The notes beneath the pieces are model-generated. The model saw only the letters and a program-made list of their open reading frames with translations, was not told where the DNA came from and made no database searches. Shown here one piece after another: positions 35,872-45,097 of a stretch of DNA of 64,000 bases; within the stretch, counting starts at the first letter, position 1; each line of letters starts with the position of its first letter. The stretch comes from Bacteroidetes bacterium ADurb.Bin145 (lineage in GTDB: Bacteria > Bacteroidota > Bacteroidia > Bacteroidales > VadinHA17): positions 1 to 64,000 of the forward strand of contig MWDJ01000004.1 of NCBI GenBank assembly GCA_002070505.1, read 5' to 3'. Both the position numbers and the translations under genes were made by a program.

Positions 35872-37905
35872 ATGATAAGAAGAACTTTTTGCCTGCTTGT
35901 TCTGATAACAGTAATAGATATTTCTGTAATATACAGCCAGCCAGTTGATTCGACATCGTTTACTTCTAACTCCAGATTAAGCTTTTACTCTTTCGAGAAC
36001 AATGCGGAGATACTGTTGCATGTTCCTGCAAAGCTTCACTTTAGTCATATCACAGCAGTCTTAAGAATTGGCAGTGATACTCTTGCAGTATGGAAAGGTA
36101 TTCCTTCAAAAAAGACGATTAGAATTCCTTTCACACTTAATCTCGTTCCGGCAGATTATGAAGTGACCACTGAAATCAAATCCCCTCTTTCAGCAGGAAA
36201 ATTCATAACAACCTGTAATCTTACAATACTTAATTATAAGTCAAATGAAGTGAAAACCGACCGGCTGACCGGAGGTCTGATCGTGAATAAAAGGCCATTC
36301 TTTCCGTTCGGTTTCTACTGCTACTCACCTGTACATCCATTATTACCCGAAGAAGAAGTTGTAAAAGGATTCAATACTATATCTCCATATCAGAAAATAT
36401 TGCCGGAGTCTTTTTATGAAAGGAAAGCATACATGGATCGCTGTGCAGAGCTGGGAATGAAGGTTCATTATAATCTCCTTTCTGTCTCCGGAGGAGGCGG
36501 AGTGAATTCGGTTATAGAAGGCATCACTGACTCAGAAAAAAAACAATTACTTGAATACGAGATAAATGCATTTAAGGATCATCCCGCTCTTCTTGCCTGG
36601 TATATTGCCGATGAGCCCAATGGATATGGCATAACTCCCGATTCTCTGGCAACAATCTACAATCTCATCAAAGCTATGGATCCCTGGCATCCGGTCTCAA
36701 TCGTTTTTATGGCTCCTTTCCTTTCATCAAGGAAGTATGCAAACTCAATGGATATAGTTATGGCTGATCCATACCCCGTACCTGATATGCCGGTAACATA
36801 TACCGGGAATGTAGCCGGTACCCTTGTCCAGGAGTTCTCGGGGAAGAAACCGGTATGGATAGTGCCCCAGGCATTTGGCGGCGGAGAGCTGTGGAGCCGC
36901 GAACCAACACGGCAGGAGATACGCTCAATGACTTACCAGTCGGTAATAAAAGGAGCTTCAGGTATTCAGTATTTTGTGAGGCAGGGTTTGAATTTATTCC
37001 CGAAATCTGCCGGAACATGGGCTGAATGCGGAATGATGGCGGTTGAAATAGCTGAATTGACTCCCTGGCTTTTATCTGAGGAGGAAACAATACCTGTAAG
37101 GTCAGGATCAGAGAATGTGTCTGTAAGGTCAGCTGTCCATGACGGTCATCTGCTAATAATTGCCGTTAATAAGACCAATGTTCCGGTCAGAACAGATTTT
37201 GCTATAAACTCTTCAATATCGGGGAGAGCAAAGGTCCTGTTTGAGAACAGGAATGTAACTGTAAGCTCAGGTTTATTCGCTGATCATCTGGCTTCATTCG
37301 GCTCGCAGGCATACCTTATAAATATAAAACCTAAAAGGGATACCCTGTTCAGATGGAAGGATAACCTTATTAAAGATCCAGGATTTGAAGATGTTTCCAG
37401 CCCGGGAGTACCTGCTTCATGTTATGCACGGAATGGCGGCGACAGAGGTGCTACTTATTTCCTTGATTCAAGGGAGCATTTTGAGGGAAATCATTCCATC
37501 CGCCTGGTCACTCCAAAAGAGAATGGTACCATAAGACTAAGGTTCTTCCCGGTAAAAGTCATGGCTGGAAGGACATATTATATCTCCATAAGGGCTAAAA
37601 CAGATCCGGAACAAGGTCTTATTAAAGATACTGCTTCCATTCATCCCCGCTATTTTGAGATCTCGCTCGGAGGGTATGGTAACAGGAAGTTCGAACTGTC
37701 CCCTGACTGGCAGGAATTTGTAACATCTGTTACAATTCCCTATCCTGAGGAAGATCTGCAGCCAAAATTGAACGTTATCCTGCAGATGCCCTCTGCAGGA
37801 ACCGCATGGTTCGATATGCTTCAATTGATCGAAGCTGTTGATATAAATAAGAGTGTCGATCCCGCTCTCAGGAAACCGTGGGAAGATTTGATATGGAGCA
37901 GGTAG
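35872..37905 (+). CDS. Secreted glycosidase-like barrel protein with C-terminal carbohydrate-binding domain
   Basis: About 677 residues from the ATG at 35872. The signal peptide ends near IYSQP. An N-terminal beta domain (about 25-130) precedes a TIM-barrel region: GLIVNKRPFFPFGFYCY resembles GH2/GH5-like barrels, LLAWYIADEPNGYG holds a candidate acid/base Glu, and KPVWIVPQAFGGGELW and GIQYFVRQG follow. A jelly-roll module near the C-terminus (NLIKDPGFEDVSSPGVP ... FFPVKVMAGRTYYISIRAK) looks like a carbohydrate-binding domain. The exact GH family is not clear. Confidence 0.6.
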   Translation: MIRRTFCLLVLITVIDISVIYSQPVDSTSFTSNSRLSFYSFENNAEILLHVPAKLHFSHITAVLRIGSDTLAVWKGIPSKKTIRIPFTLNLVPADYEVTTEIKSPLSAGKFITTCNLTILNYKSNEVKTDRLTGGLIVNKRPFFPFGFYCYSPVHPLLPEEEVVKGFNTISPYQKILPESFYERKAYMDRCAELGMKVHYNLLSVSGGGGVNSVIEGITDSEKKQLLEYEINAFKDHPALLAWYIADEPNGYGITPDSLATIYNLIKAMDPWHPVSIVFMAPFLSSRKYANSMDIVMADPYPVPDMPVTYTGNVAGTLVQEFSGKKPVWIVPQAFGGGELWSREPTRQEIRSMTYQSVIKGASGIQYFVRQGLNLFPKSAGTWAECGMMAVEIAELTPWLLSEEETIPVRSGSENVSVRSAVHDGHLLIIAVNKTNVPVRTDFAINSSISGRAKVLFENRNVTVSSGLFADHLASFGSQAYLINIKPKRDTLFRWKDNLIKDPGFEDVSSPGVPASCYARNGGDRGATYFLDSREHFEGNHSIRLVTPKENGTIRLRFFPVKVMAGRTYYISIRAKTDPEQGLIKDTASIHPRYFEISLGGYGNRKFELSPDWQEFVTSVTIPYPEEDLQPKLNVILQMPSAGTAWFDMLQLIEAVDINKSVDPALRKPWEDLIWSR

Positions 37906-37915
37906 TGATTGATGT

Positions 37916-38006
37916 GGTGCAGGGTGCAGGGTGCAGGGTGCAGGGTGCAGGGTGCAGGGTGCAGGATGCAGGGTGCAGGGTGCAGGATGCAGGGTGCAGG
38001 ATGGAG
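37916..38006. repeat. Period-7 tandem repeat (GGTGCAG x13)
   Basis: Thirteen 7-base units, mostly GGTGCAG with GATGCAG at intervals and GATGGAG last. It lies just after the stop of the preceding gene. The unit differs slightly from GGTGAGN of the other gaps. Confidence 0.95.
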
Positions 38007-38021
38007 AGTTCTTAATTAACT

Positions 38022-38057
38022 CCAGGCACTTTAGGCACTCGAAGTACTTTAGGCACT
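38022..38057. repeat. Period-9 tandem repeat (YTAGGCACT type, x4)
   Basis: Units CCAGGCACT, TTAGGCACT, CGAAGTACT, TTAGGCACT. Same family as 2992-3027. Confidence 0.9.
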
Positions 38058-38063
38058 TGTATT

Positions 38064-38109
38064 ATCTGCGCTAATCTGCGATTCCGATAGTTATCGGGAC
38101 TGCGGGAAA
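38064..38109. repeat. Dispersed 'ATCTGCG...TGCGGGAAA' module with internal palindrome
   Basis: ATCTGCGCTAATCTGCG, then ATTCCGATAGTTATCGGGAC, then TGCGGGAAA. Where the copy at 21146-21177 has only AGATC between the two halves, this copy carries the palindrome CCGATA-GT-TATCGG (38084-38097). Confidence 0.8.
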
Positions 38110-38161
38110 GTCAGAGTAATTAAAATATTTGTGTAAATTTCATTACTAAAATCTGATCATC

Positions 38162-40228
38162 ATGAAAACAAAATATTTTTCATTCTTATTTATTGTTACC
38201 CTGGTTTTTTACAGTTGCACCAGACAGAAGGATAATATGCATTACAAAGGGAATATCGCTCCATTGAAGCAGAATGCCTATATAAAACTGCCTCTTGGAT
38301 CAATTAAACCTGAAGGCTGGCTTAAGGATCAGCTTCAGGCTCAGGCTGATGGTCTGACAGGCCACCTTGATGAATTCTGGCCTGATCTTACAAATTCAGC
38401 CTGGAAAAATGGCACCGGTGAGTCATGGGAACGGGGTCCCTATTATCTTGATGGCCTTATTCCCCTGGCATACACCCTTGATGATGAGCGACTTAAGGAA
38501 AAAGTTAAAACCTGGATAGAGCCAATCCTTGTCAGCAGCAGAGATTCCGGATGGTATGGCCCCCTGAAGAACACTGACCGCTGGCCGCTCGCTGTATCAA
38601 ACAAGGTACTTATGCAATACTATGAAGCCACGTCAGACAATCGTGCACTCGATATCCTGAAGAAATATTTCAGGTATATACATGATACTCCTCCCGACTG
38701 GCCAGATAAGGACTGGAGGGGAGTCAGGGCAATGGAGAACGCTGTTACCGGATACTGGCTTTTCCGTGAAACACATGAACCATGGATACCCGAAACTATT
38801 GAATCAATCCAGAAAAACAGTTCTGACTGGACAAGCTATTATGAAAAATTCCCCTGGGACTCCGCTGCTGTGGCTGATAAAAAGATACCGCTTGACTGGA
38901 AAGAAGCCGGATTAACCGCACATGTTGTAAATAATGCCATGGCAATAAAATACCCGGGTCTATGGTATCAGCAGTCTGGTGATGAAAGATATAAAAAAGC
39001 AGTTTTTGCCGGCATTGAAAAATATGACAGAAATCATGGACAGGCAGGCGGGAGATTCTCAGGAGACGAACATCTCTCAGGCAAAAGTCCTGACCGCGGA
39101 ACAGAACTGTGTTCCGTTGTTGAGTATATGTTTTCTCTTGAAGAACTATATGCAATTTTCGGTGACAACAGGCTGGCAGACAGGCTGGAACTACTGACAT
39201 TCAATGCTTTACCCGGAACCACAACAGCCGATATGTGGGCACACCAGTATGATCAGCAATCAAACCAGGTGCTTGTGACCGGAGATAAGAGAGCATGGAC
39301 CTCAAACGGGGATTACTCGAATATTTACGGACTTATGCCGAATTTTGCCTGCTGTCTTGCAAACATGCACCAGGGATGGCCGAAATTCACCGCAAACCTG
39401 TGGATGGCCACAAATGATAACGGACTGACTGCTGTTTCTTATAGTCCGTCAACTGTTAAGGCAAAAGTCGGGAAAGGAACCACAGTAACAATAAGAGAAG
39501 AAACGGAGTATCCTTTCAGGGGAAACATCAAACTTGTCATAGAGACACCTGAGAGCGTAAAATTCCCGCTTTACCTGCGGGTACCAGGCTGGGCTGATTC
39601 AGTCATCTTCACCTTCCGCGGAAAAACACTTGCAGGTAAACCAGGGGAAACAGTCAGACTGTACGAAAATTGGCACAACGGCGATCAGGTTTCTTTTACA
39701 CTGCCAATGAAACTGAAATTTGAAAGAAGATTTAATAATTCAGTTTCAGTAAGGAGAGGCCCGCTCTATTTCTCTCTCAGGATAGATAAAGAGTACAAAA
39801 GGGTAAAGATAAACTATGATAACTTCGGTTATATGGGCAGTGTAGATTGGGAAATAAGACCTTTGAGTCCCTGGAACTACGGCCTGATGATCGATAATAC
39901 TAAATTGTTAAGAGGGTTCGATGTTATTGAAAATCCTGTAGCACGATTACCCTTTGCTGATAAAGGAGATATGGTATGGTCAGCTGATTCCGGCAAATAT
40001 ATTACCTGGGAAAATGATGCTCCTGTAATAATTAAAACAAGGGGTGTCAGGATTCCGGGCTGGACGCAAAGAAATAACTCAGCAGATCTGCCCCCTGTCA
40101 GTCCGGTTAATCCGGAAGATTACCCTGAGGTTATTCAGCTTGTTCCCTACGGAAACGCAAAACTCAGGATCACGGAATTTCCTGTAATTGATGTAACCAG
40201 GATGGTTGATGTAATCAGACAGAATTAG
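38162..40228 (+). CDS. GH127-family (beta-L-arabinofuranosidase-like) lipoprotein
   Basis: 688 residues. The lipobox is FYSCTRQ. LPLGSIKPEGWLKDQLQAQADGLTG is the classical start of the DUF1680/GH127 domain. The zinc-thiolate active site appears conserved: E315-x-C317 (GTELCSVV) and the pair C397-C398 (NFACCLANMHQGW). In GH127 this Cys set and a Glu bind zinc, and one Cys is the nucleophile. GH127/146 enzymes cleave beta-L-arabinofuranosides. Its last 14 bases overlap the M24 gene on the other strand. Confidence 0.85.
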   Translation: MKTKYFSFLFIVTLVFYSCTRQKDNMHYKGNIAPLKQNAYIKLPLGSIKPEGWLKDQLQAQADGLTGHLDEFWPDLTNSAWKNGTGESWERGPYYLDGLIPLAYTLDDERLKEKVKTWIEPILVSSRDSGWYGPLKNTDRWPLAVSNKVLMQYYEATSDNRALDILKKYFRYIHDTPPDWPDKDWRGVRAMENAVTGYWLFRETHEPWIPETIESIQKNSSDWTSYYEKFPWDSAAVADKKIPLDWKEAGLTAHVVNNAMAIKYPGLWYQQSGDERYKKAVFAGIEKYDRNHGQAGGRFSGDEHLSGKSPDRGTELCSVVEYMFSLEELYAIFGDNRLADRLELLTFNALPGTTTADMWAHQYDQQSNQVLVTGDKRAWTSNGDYSNIYGLMPNFACCLANMHQGWPKFTANLWMATNDNGLTAVSYSPSTVKAKVGKGTTVTIREETEYPFRGNIKLVIETPESVKFPLYLRVPGWADSVIFTFRGKTLAGKPGETVRLYENWHNGDQVSFTLPMKLKFERRFNNSVSVRRGPLYFSLRIDKEYKRVKINYDNFGYMGSVDWEIRPLSPWNYGLMIDNTKLLRGFDVIENPVARLPFADKGDMVWSADSGKYITWENDAPVIIKTRGVRIPGWTQRNNSADLPPVSPVNPEDYPEVIQLVPYGNAKLRITEFPVIDVTRMVDVIRQN

Positions 40229-41993
40229 TCTTTAGCCTGAGCCAGTCTTTTTCTTCCACGGTAAGAAACGGAGCTATCTTACTAAAAAGCTCCTCATGAT
40301 ATCTGTTCAGCCAGGCAACTTCCTGATCTGAAAGAAGGGTTTTGTCAAGAAGGTTCTTATCAATATAACATAAGGATAATGTATCGAATTTCAGAAATTG
40401 GCCAAATTCAGTTTCCTCATCCTCATAGCATATCATCAGGTTTTCGGTTCTGATACCATACTCCCCCTCCCTGTATACTGCAGGTTCGTTCGACAGAATC
40501 ATCCCGGCCTCAATAATTGTTTTATTTGCAGCAGGACTTATACTCTGAGGCCCTTCATGCACATTCAGGCAAAAGCCTACTCCGTGGCCCGTACCATGAC
40601 CATAATTGATCCCATTCTCCCATAAAGTCTTCCTTGCAAGAAGATCAAGCTGGTATCCCTTTGTACCTGCAGGAAATTTAGCACAAGCCAGGGCTATATG
40701 TCCCTTCAAAACAAGTGTAAAATCCCTTCTCTGCTTTACTGTAGGTGTGCCAATAACTATTGTTCTTGTAATATCAGTTGTACCACCAGTATATTGGCCG
40801 CCGGAGTCGATCAGAAGTATCCCGTTTCCCTCAAACGTTGCGGAGAAACCTGTCCCGGTCTCATAATGAGGAAAAGCAGAATTCTCATTAAATGCAGAAA
40901 TCGTCTTGAACGAAGGGCCAAGATAATCAATCTGACTCTCCCTGAATTCCTGTAGCTTTGAAGCGACAGAGATCTCTGTCATTCCAGGATTTCCGATATT
41001 GTTTTCCAACCAGAAAAAGAATTTTGTCAGAGCAACTCCATCCTTTACCATCACATCTTCAGTATTCTTAATCTCCACCTGGTTCTTTACTGCTTTCATC
41101 CTGCAGGGGATACTGACATCCTCAATTATTCTTACTGACTCAGGGATTGAATTGTAAAGAGTTACAGAAGTGGTATCAGGAGAAACCAATAGTGAGGATC
41201 CTTCTTTCAGTGAAGATAAAGCTCCTGTTACGCTGTTATATTCCTTTACCTGGATCTTAAGTCCGGAAAATTCATGCAGTAATTCCGGTCTTATTTTTTC
41301 AATTCCTGCAAACAACACTGCAGATCCTTCGCTGATGAGAAAATATGACAGAAATACGGGAGTGAATTCCAGATCATAGCCCCTTATATTCAGTAGCCAC
41401 ATTATATCTTCTGGAGATGTAAGAAGGTGCTGATCAATTGATCTTTTCCTCATCTGTTCCCGCACCTCTGACAATTTACTGCTCCTATCCTTTCCTGAAA
41501 ACCTTACCGGGTGGTCCCATGCTGCCGCTCCGGCCATTTCAGGACGATCAGTCCAGATACCTGAGATAAGATCACAATCAGTTAAATAATTCACTGATCT
41601 GCTTTTCAGTTTATTATTTATCTTCCTGAAGTCAGAAATCGATAAGATCCTTCCATCGAAGCCAATAGCATCACCATTATTGCAGTTATCCGCAAGCCAG
41701 TCGGTATAATCAGGTGATTGAAGAATGCCCGGGAACATCAGATCAAAACCTGACCCGGTTAATTGTTTTCCCGCCTGAAGATAGTACCTGGAATCAGTCC
41801 ATAATCCTGCAAAAGACCGGCTTACTACAACAACGGCATTAGAACCAGTGAAACCTGTAAGCCATTCTATTATTTTCCAATGATCCGGGACCTGGTCACT
41901 GAAATTCGGTCCGGTTGAAGGAATTACAAGGAAATCAATACCTCTTCTGCTAATTAAAGATCTTAGTGCATCCAGCTTCTGAAGTCGGTCCAT
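40215..41993 (-). CDS. pepP: Xaa-Pro aminopeptidase (M24B)
   Basis: 592 residues from the ATG at 41993 (a GTG lies one codon before). There is no signal peptide; it is cytosolic. Two creatinase-like N-domains precede a pita-bread catalytic domain with metal ligands in LLIDSGGQYTGGTTDITRT, GHGTGHGVGF, ILSNEPAVY and GIRTENL. The three-domain length matches eukaryote-type aminopeptidase P more than the short E. coli PepP. It removes N-terminal residues before proline. It overlaps the GH127 gene tail-to-tail by 14 bases. Confidence 0.92.
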   Translation of the reverse strand: MDRLQKLDALRSLISRRGIDFLVIPSTGPNFSDQVPDHWKIIEWLTGFTGSNAVVVVSRSFAGLWTDSRYYLQAGKQLTGSGFDLMFPGILQSPDYTDWLADNCNNGDAIGFDGRILSISDFRKINNKLKSRSVNYLTDCDLISGIWTDRPEMAGAAAWDHPVRFSGKDRSSKLSEVREQMRKRSIDQHLLTSPEDIMWLLNIRGYDLEFTPVFLSYFLISEGSAVLFAGIEKIRPELLHEFSGLKIQVKEYNSVTGALSSLKEGSSLLVSPDTTSVTLYNSIPESVRIIEDVSIPCRMKAVKNQVEIKNTEDVMVKDGVALTKFFFWLENNIGNPGMTEISVASKLQEFRESQIDYLGPSFKTISAFNENSAFPHYETGTGFSATFEGNGILLIDSGGQYTGGTTDITRTIVIGTPTVKQRRDFTLVLKGHIALACAKFPAGTKGYQLDLLARKTLWENGINYGHGTGHGVGFCLNVHEGPQSISPAANKTIIEAGMILSNEPAVYREGEYGIRTENLMICYEDEETEFGQFLKFDTLSLCYIDKNLLDKTLLSDQEVAWLNRYHEELFSKIAPFLTVEEKDWLRLKTNSV

Positions 41994-42067
41994 CACCTAT
42001 GATTTTATTACAAAATAAGCAAAATGTGAATAAAATCCAATAATGGAAGATCCGAGGAAGACTTCAG

Positions 42068-43495
42068 TTATAAGTTCTTAACTTCATTAATCAGATTCTG
42101 AAGACTAGTTTTTGCATCTCCGAACAGCATTCTGGTCTTATCGTGAAAGAATAGCAGGTTCTCAATAGCCGCGTATCCTTTACCCATGCCTCGTTTCATT
42201 ACGATGATATTCTTTGCGTCCCTGACTTTGACGATCGGCATCCCGTAGATAGGACTTGAAGGATCATCTTCAGCTGCGGGATTAACAACGTCATTAGCTC
42301 CGATCACTACTACTACGTCAGTGGACGGCATATCAGGATTTATCTCCTCGCTTTCGACGAGCATTTCATAAGGTACATCGGCTTCAGCAAGCAATACATT
42401 CATATGTCCCGGCATCCTTCCTGCTACAGGATGGATAGCATACCTCACTTCAACACCTTTTTCGGTAAGAAGCTTATCAAGTTCATGACATGAATGCTGA
42501 GCCTGGGCAACTGCCAGTCCATATCCGGGCACTATGACGACCTTTTTTGAATAGCTTAGCAGAACTGCTGCATCAGAAAGAGTTATCTCCTTTATGGTCC
42601 CCGTCACCTCAGCTCCCTGTTTTCCTCCTCCACCAAAAACTCCGGCTATAACATTAATCAGTGATCTGTTCATAGCCTTACACATAAGTACAGTAAGGAT
42701 TGTACCAGCTGAACCAACAAGTATCCCTCCTGTCAGCATGGCCTGGTTATTATAAAGGAACCCTCCCATTGCCGCAGCCACACCGGTAAATGAATTTAAC
42801 AGGGATATGACAACAGGCATATCGGCACCCCCTATGGGCATCACAAATAAGACACCGTAAACAAGTGATATCGAAAATAATATGTAGACAAAAGCCGATA
42901 ATTCCGAGCTGTTTGTGACATTTCGGGTCATGATGAAGATTACTAAACCAACGATAATGGCCATCATTATCATGTTCACATATCTCATTGCTTTGATCCT
43001 CATATCACCTATCTTTCCGTCAAGCTTACCGAAAGCTATCATACTTCCAGCCCAGGATATGGTCCCGATTACAAGTCCGAGCAGGATTGCCAGAACGTGT
43101 CCGTTAGCCATGCCATGTTCAGCGATGAATTCGGGCCTTATATGAGGGAATTCCATCATTGATATAAGTGCAGCTGCTGCACCTCCCATACCATTGAAGA
43201 AGGAAACGAGCTGCGGCATTGCTGTCATTTTAACCCGCCTGGCTATGAACCACCCTATAACTGTTCCTATAATTATTGCCAGCAGTATCCAGGGGATATT
43301 ACCGATAGGTTCACCGTCTTTTTTGTGAAATGCAATTGTTGCAATTATTGCGAAACCCATTCCAAACGCAGCAAGAATATTTCCTCTTCTTGCTGTAAGA
43401 GGATGGCTGAGCATTTTGAGACCAAGAATAAAAAGCACTGACGCTACTATATATGTTATCTCGAGTATTGGTATCCCGTAAGTAAAGTGTGACAT
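42068..43495 (-). CDS. pntB: NAD(P) transhydrogenase subunit beta
   Basis: 475 residues. About nine transmembrane helices carry FFNGMGGAAAALISMMEF and the Gly-rich SFTGVAAAMGGFLYNNQ. A soluble NADP(H)-binding domain at the C-terminus (about 300-475) contains VIVPGYGLAVAQAQHSCHELDKLL, PVAGRMPGHMNVLLAEA, GANDVVNPAA and MKRGMGKGYA, the dIII signatures. It couples proton entry to hydride transfer from NADH to NADP+. It is last in a three-gene operon. Confidence 0.97.
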   Translation of the reverse strand: MSHFTYGIPILEITYIVASVLFILGLKMLSHPLTARRGNILAAFGMGFAIIATIAFHKKDGEPIGNIPWILLAIIIGTVIGWFIARRVKMTAMPQLVSFFNGMGGAAAALISMMEFPHIRPEFIAEHGMANGHVLAILLGLVIGTISWAGSMIAFGKLDGKIGDMRIKAMRYVNMIMMAIIVGLVIFIMTRNVTNSSELSAFVYILFSISLVYGVLFVMPIGGADMPVVISLLNSFTGVAAAMGGFLYNNQAMLTGGILVGSAGTILTVLMCKAMNRSLINVIAGVFGGGGKQGAEVTGTIKEITLSDAAVLLSYSKKVVIVPGYGLAVAQAQHSCHELDKLLTEKGVEVRYAIHPVAGRMPGHMNVLLAEADVPYEMLVESEEINPDMPSTDVVVVIGANDVVNPAAEDDPSSPIYGMPIVKVRDAKNIIVMKRGMGKGYAAIENLLFFHDKTRMLFGDAKTSLQNLINEVKNL

Positions 43496-43505
43496 ATTAT
43501 TGTTT

Positions 43506-43523
43506 ATGTTAATCTTTTAATAA
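43506..43523. promoter_or_regulatory. Rex-like palindrome before pntB
   Basis: Core TGTTAA-TCTT-TTAATA (43507-43522) is one base from TGTTAA-N4-TTAACA. It lies inside the pnt operon, in the short gap before pntB, so a role would require an internal promoter. Could be chance. Confidence 0.2.
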
Positions 43524-43532
43524 TTTGCCTGA

Positions 43533-43838
43533 CTAGCGTTCCTTCTTTTTGAACATTTCCAGCATCCTGTCAGTAACGACAAAGCCCCCCACAACATTAA
43601 GTGTTCCCAGAACAACGGCAACAAATCCGAGGATCATTGATCCTGCTGAAGCTGCATGCCCCATTACTATTATGGCTCCGATTATCACTACGCCGTGGAT
43701 CGCATTAGCCCCGGACATAAGCGGAGTGTGAAGTATTGCCGGCACATGACTTATGACCTCAATACCCAGAAAGATAGACAGTATCACAATAAATATTGCC
43801 TCCCTGTACTGCAAGAAAAATCCAAGAATATTTTCCAT
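43533..43838 (-). CDS. pntA2: NAD(P) transhydrogenase subunit alpha, membrane part
   Basis: 101 residues with three or four transmembrane helices (FIVILSIFLGIEVISHVPAI, GVVIIGAIIVMGHAASAG, LGFVAVVLGTLNVVGGFVV) and the TDRML tail. It corresponds to the C-terminal membrane domain of E. coli PntA, here a separate gene (often called pntAB). It sits eight bases after the NAD-binding subunit gene. Confidence 0.95.
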   Translation of the reverse strand: MENILGFFLQYREAIFIVILSIFLGIEVISHVPAILHTPLMSGANAIHGVVIIGAIIVMGHAASAGSMILGFVAVVLGTLNVVGGFVVTDRMLEMFKKKER

Positions 43839-43846
43839 GATATGTT

Positions 43847-44977
43847 TTATTTGATATTAAGTATTTGTTTAACTCTCTGACTGACGTACTCATTTAAATG
43901 AACTGCCGTCGTTCCCTTTATGATCTCATCATCCATGTCAAGTTTGAGGTCTCCTTCTTTACCGATCATGATCTTAAGAAGGTTAATCAGATTATTTCCG
44001 AACATCCTGCTTGCATCTGCAGGCATATCTGTCGGATAATCGGATTTCCCGACTATTGATACCCCATTAACTAAAACAGTCTTGCCATTCTCTGTCAGTT
44101 CACAGTTACCTCCTGTTGATGCAGCAAGGTCAATGATAACCGATCCGGGTTTCATTGAATAAACAGTCTCTTTTAAAATCAGAACAGGTGCCTTCCTTCC
44201 AGGTATCTGGGCAGTTGCGATTATCACATCGGCGGCTTTTGCCCTTGTCTGGATAAGCTGTTGTTGTTTGGCTTTGTATTCATCCGACTGTTCAACAGCA
44301 TATCCGCCGGCAGCAGCATCCTCCTTAGCCCCCTCCACTTCAATAAATTTGGCACCCAGACTCTTTACTTCATCTTTTACAGCTGAACGGACATCGAAAA
44401 CTTCAACAACGGCTCCAAGCTTTCTTGCAATAGCTACGGCCTGCAGACCTGCCACGCCTGCTCCCAGGATCAGGACATGTGCTGGTTTTATGGTTCCTGC
44501 TGCCGACATAAACATTGGAAAGAATCTTGGCAGTAGCGAAGCAGCATGAAGGACAGCTCTGTAACCAGACACTGTACCCATTGAAGACAGAATATCCATT
44601 GCCTGAGCCCTTGTTATTCTGGGGATCAGGTCAAGACCCAATACTGTCAGCCCTTTCTGCCGTGCCAGTTCCAGCCATTTACTATTTTCAGCCGGGTTAA
44701 GAACTGAACAGAGAACCTGTCCGTTTTTACACATTCCCAGATCCGTTTCAGGGATGAGATTCACGGAAAGAAGCATTCCGCATTTAAGTATAAGATCTTT
44801 TCTTGATGAAACTGAAGCACCTGCCGCCTGGTAGTCTTTGTCTGAAGCAAAAGCTTTTACACCAGCGTTATTTTCAACAAATATTTCTACCCCCAGCTTC
44901 CTGAGTGTGGCAACTTCTCCAGGGAGCATAGCTACTCTCTTCTCATTGCCTGTTTCGCTTAAAATGCCAATTATCAT
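43847..44977 (-). CDS. pntA1: NAD(P) transhydrogenase subunit alpha, NAD-binding part
   Basis: 376 residues, soluble and related to alanine dehydrogenase. RVAMLPGEV starts the dI domain. LILGAGVAGLQAVAIARKLGAVVEVFDVR is the NAD Rossmann motif, in two runs (LILGAGVAGLQAVA). KEDAAAGGYA and GSVIIDLAASTGGNCELT follow. It binds NAD(H) and works with pntA2 and pntB. First gene of the operon; no clear promoter box was found in the 120 bases before it. Confidence 0.96.
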   Translation of the reverse strand: MIIGILSETGNEKRVAMLPGEVATLRKLGVEIFVENNAGVKAFASDKDYQAAGASVSSRKDLILKCGMLLSVNLIPETDLGMCKNGQVLCSVLNPAENSKWLELARQKGLTVLGLDLIPRITRAQAMDILSSMGTVSGYRAVLHAASLLPRFFPMFMSAAGTIKPAHVLILGAGVAGLQAVAIARKLGAVVEVFDVRSAVKDEVKSLGAKFIEVEGAKEDAAAGGYAVEQSDEYKAKQQQLIQTRAKAADVIIATAQIPGRKAPVLILKETVYSMKPGSVIIDLAASTGGNCELTENGKTVLVNGVSIVGKSDYPTDMPADASRMFGNNLINLLKIMIGKEGDLKLDMDDEIIKGTTAVHLNEYVSQRVKQILNIK

Positions 44978-45097
44978 CTTTTATCTGTTAGAATTAGAAA
45001 TGAGATTTTAAAAAAAATGAGCTTTGAAGTTAATAAACAAAAGCATTTAATGGGAATTTTGTTGAAGAAACAATTCAAGCTGTAATTTTTGATAATA

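Noticed and set aside
37916..38006. CRISPR-like array
   Set aside because: Units are 7 bases and directly adjacent without spacers; no cas genes are present. It is a simple tandem repeat.
43533..44977. Frameshift splitting pntA into two genes
   Set aside because: Separate dI and membrane genes are a common natural arrangement of transhydrogenase; both ORFs start and end cleanly.
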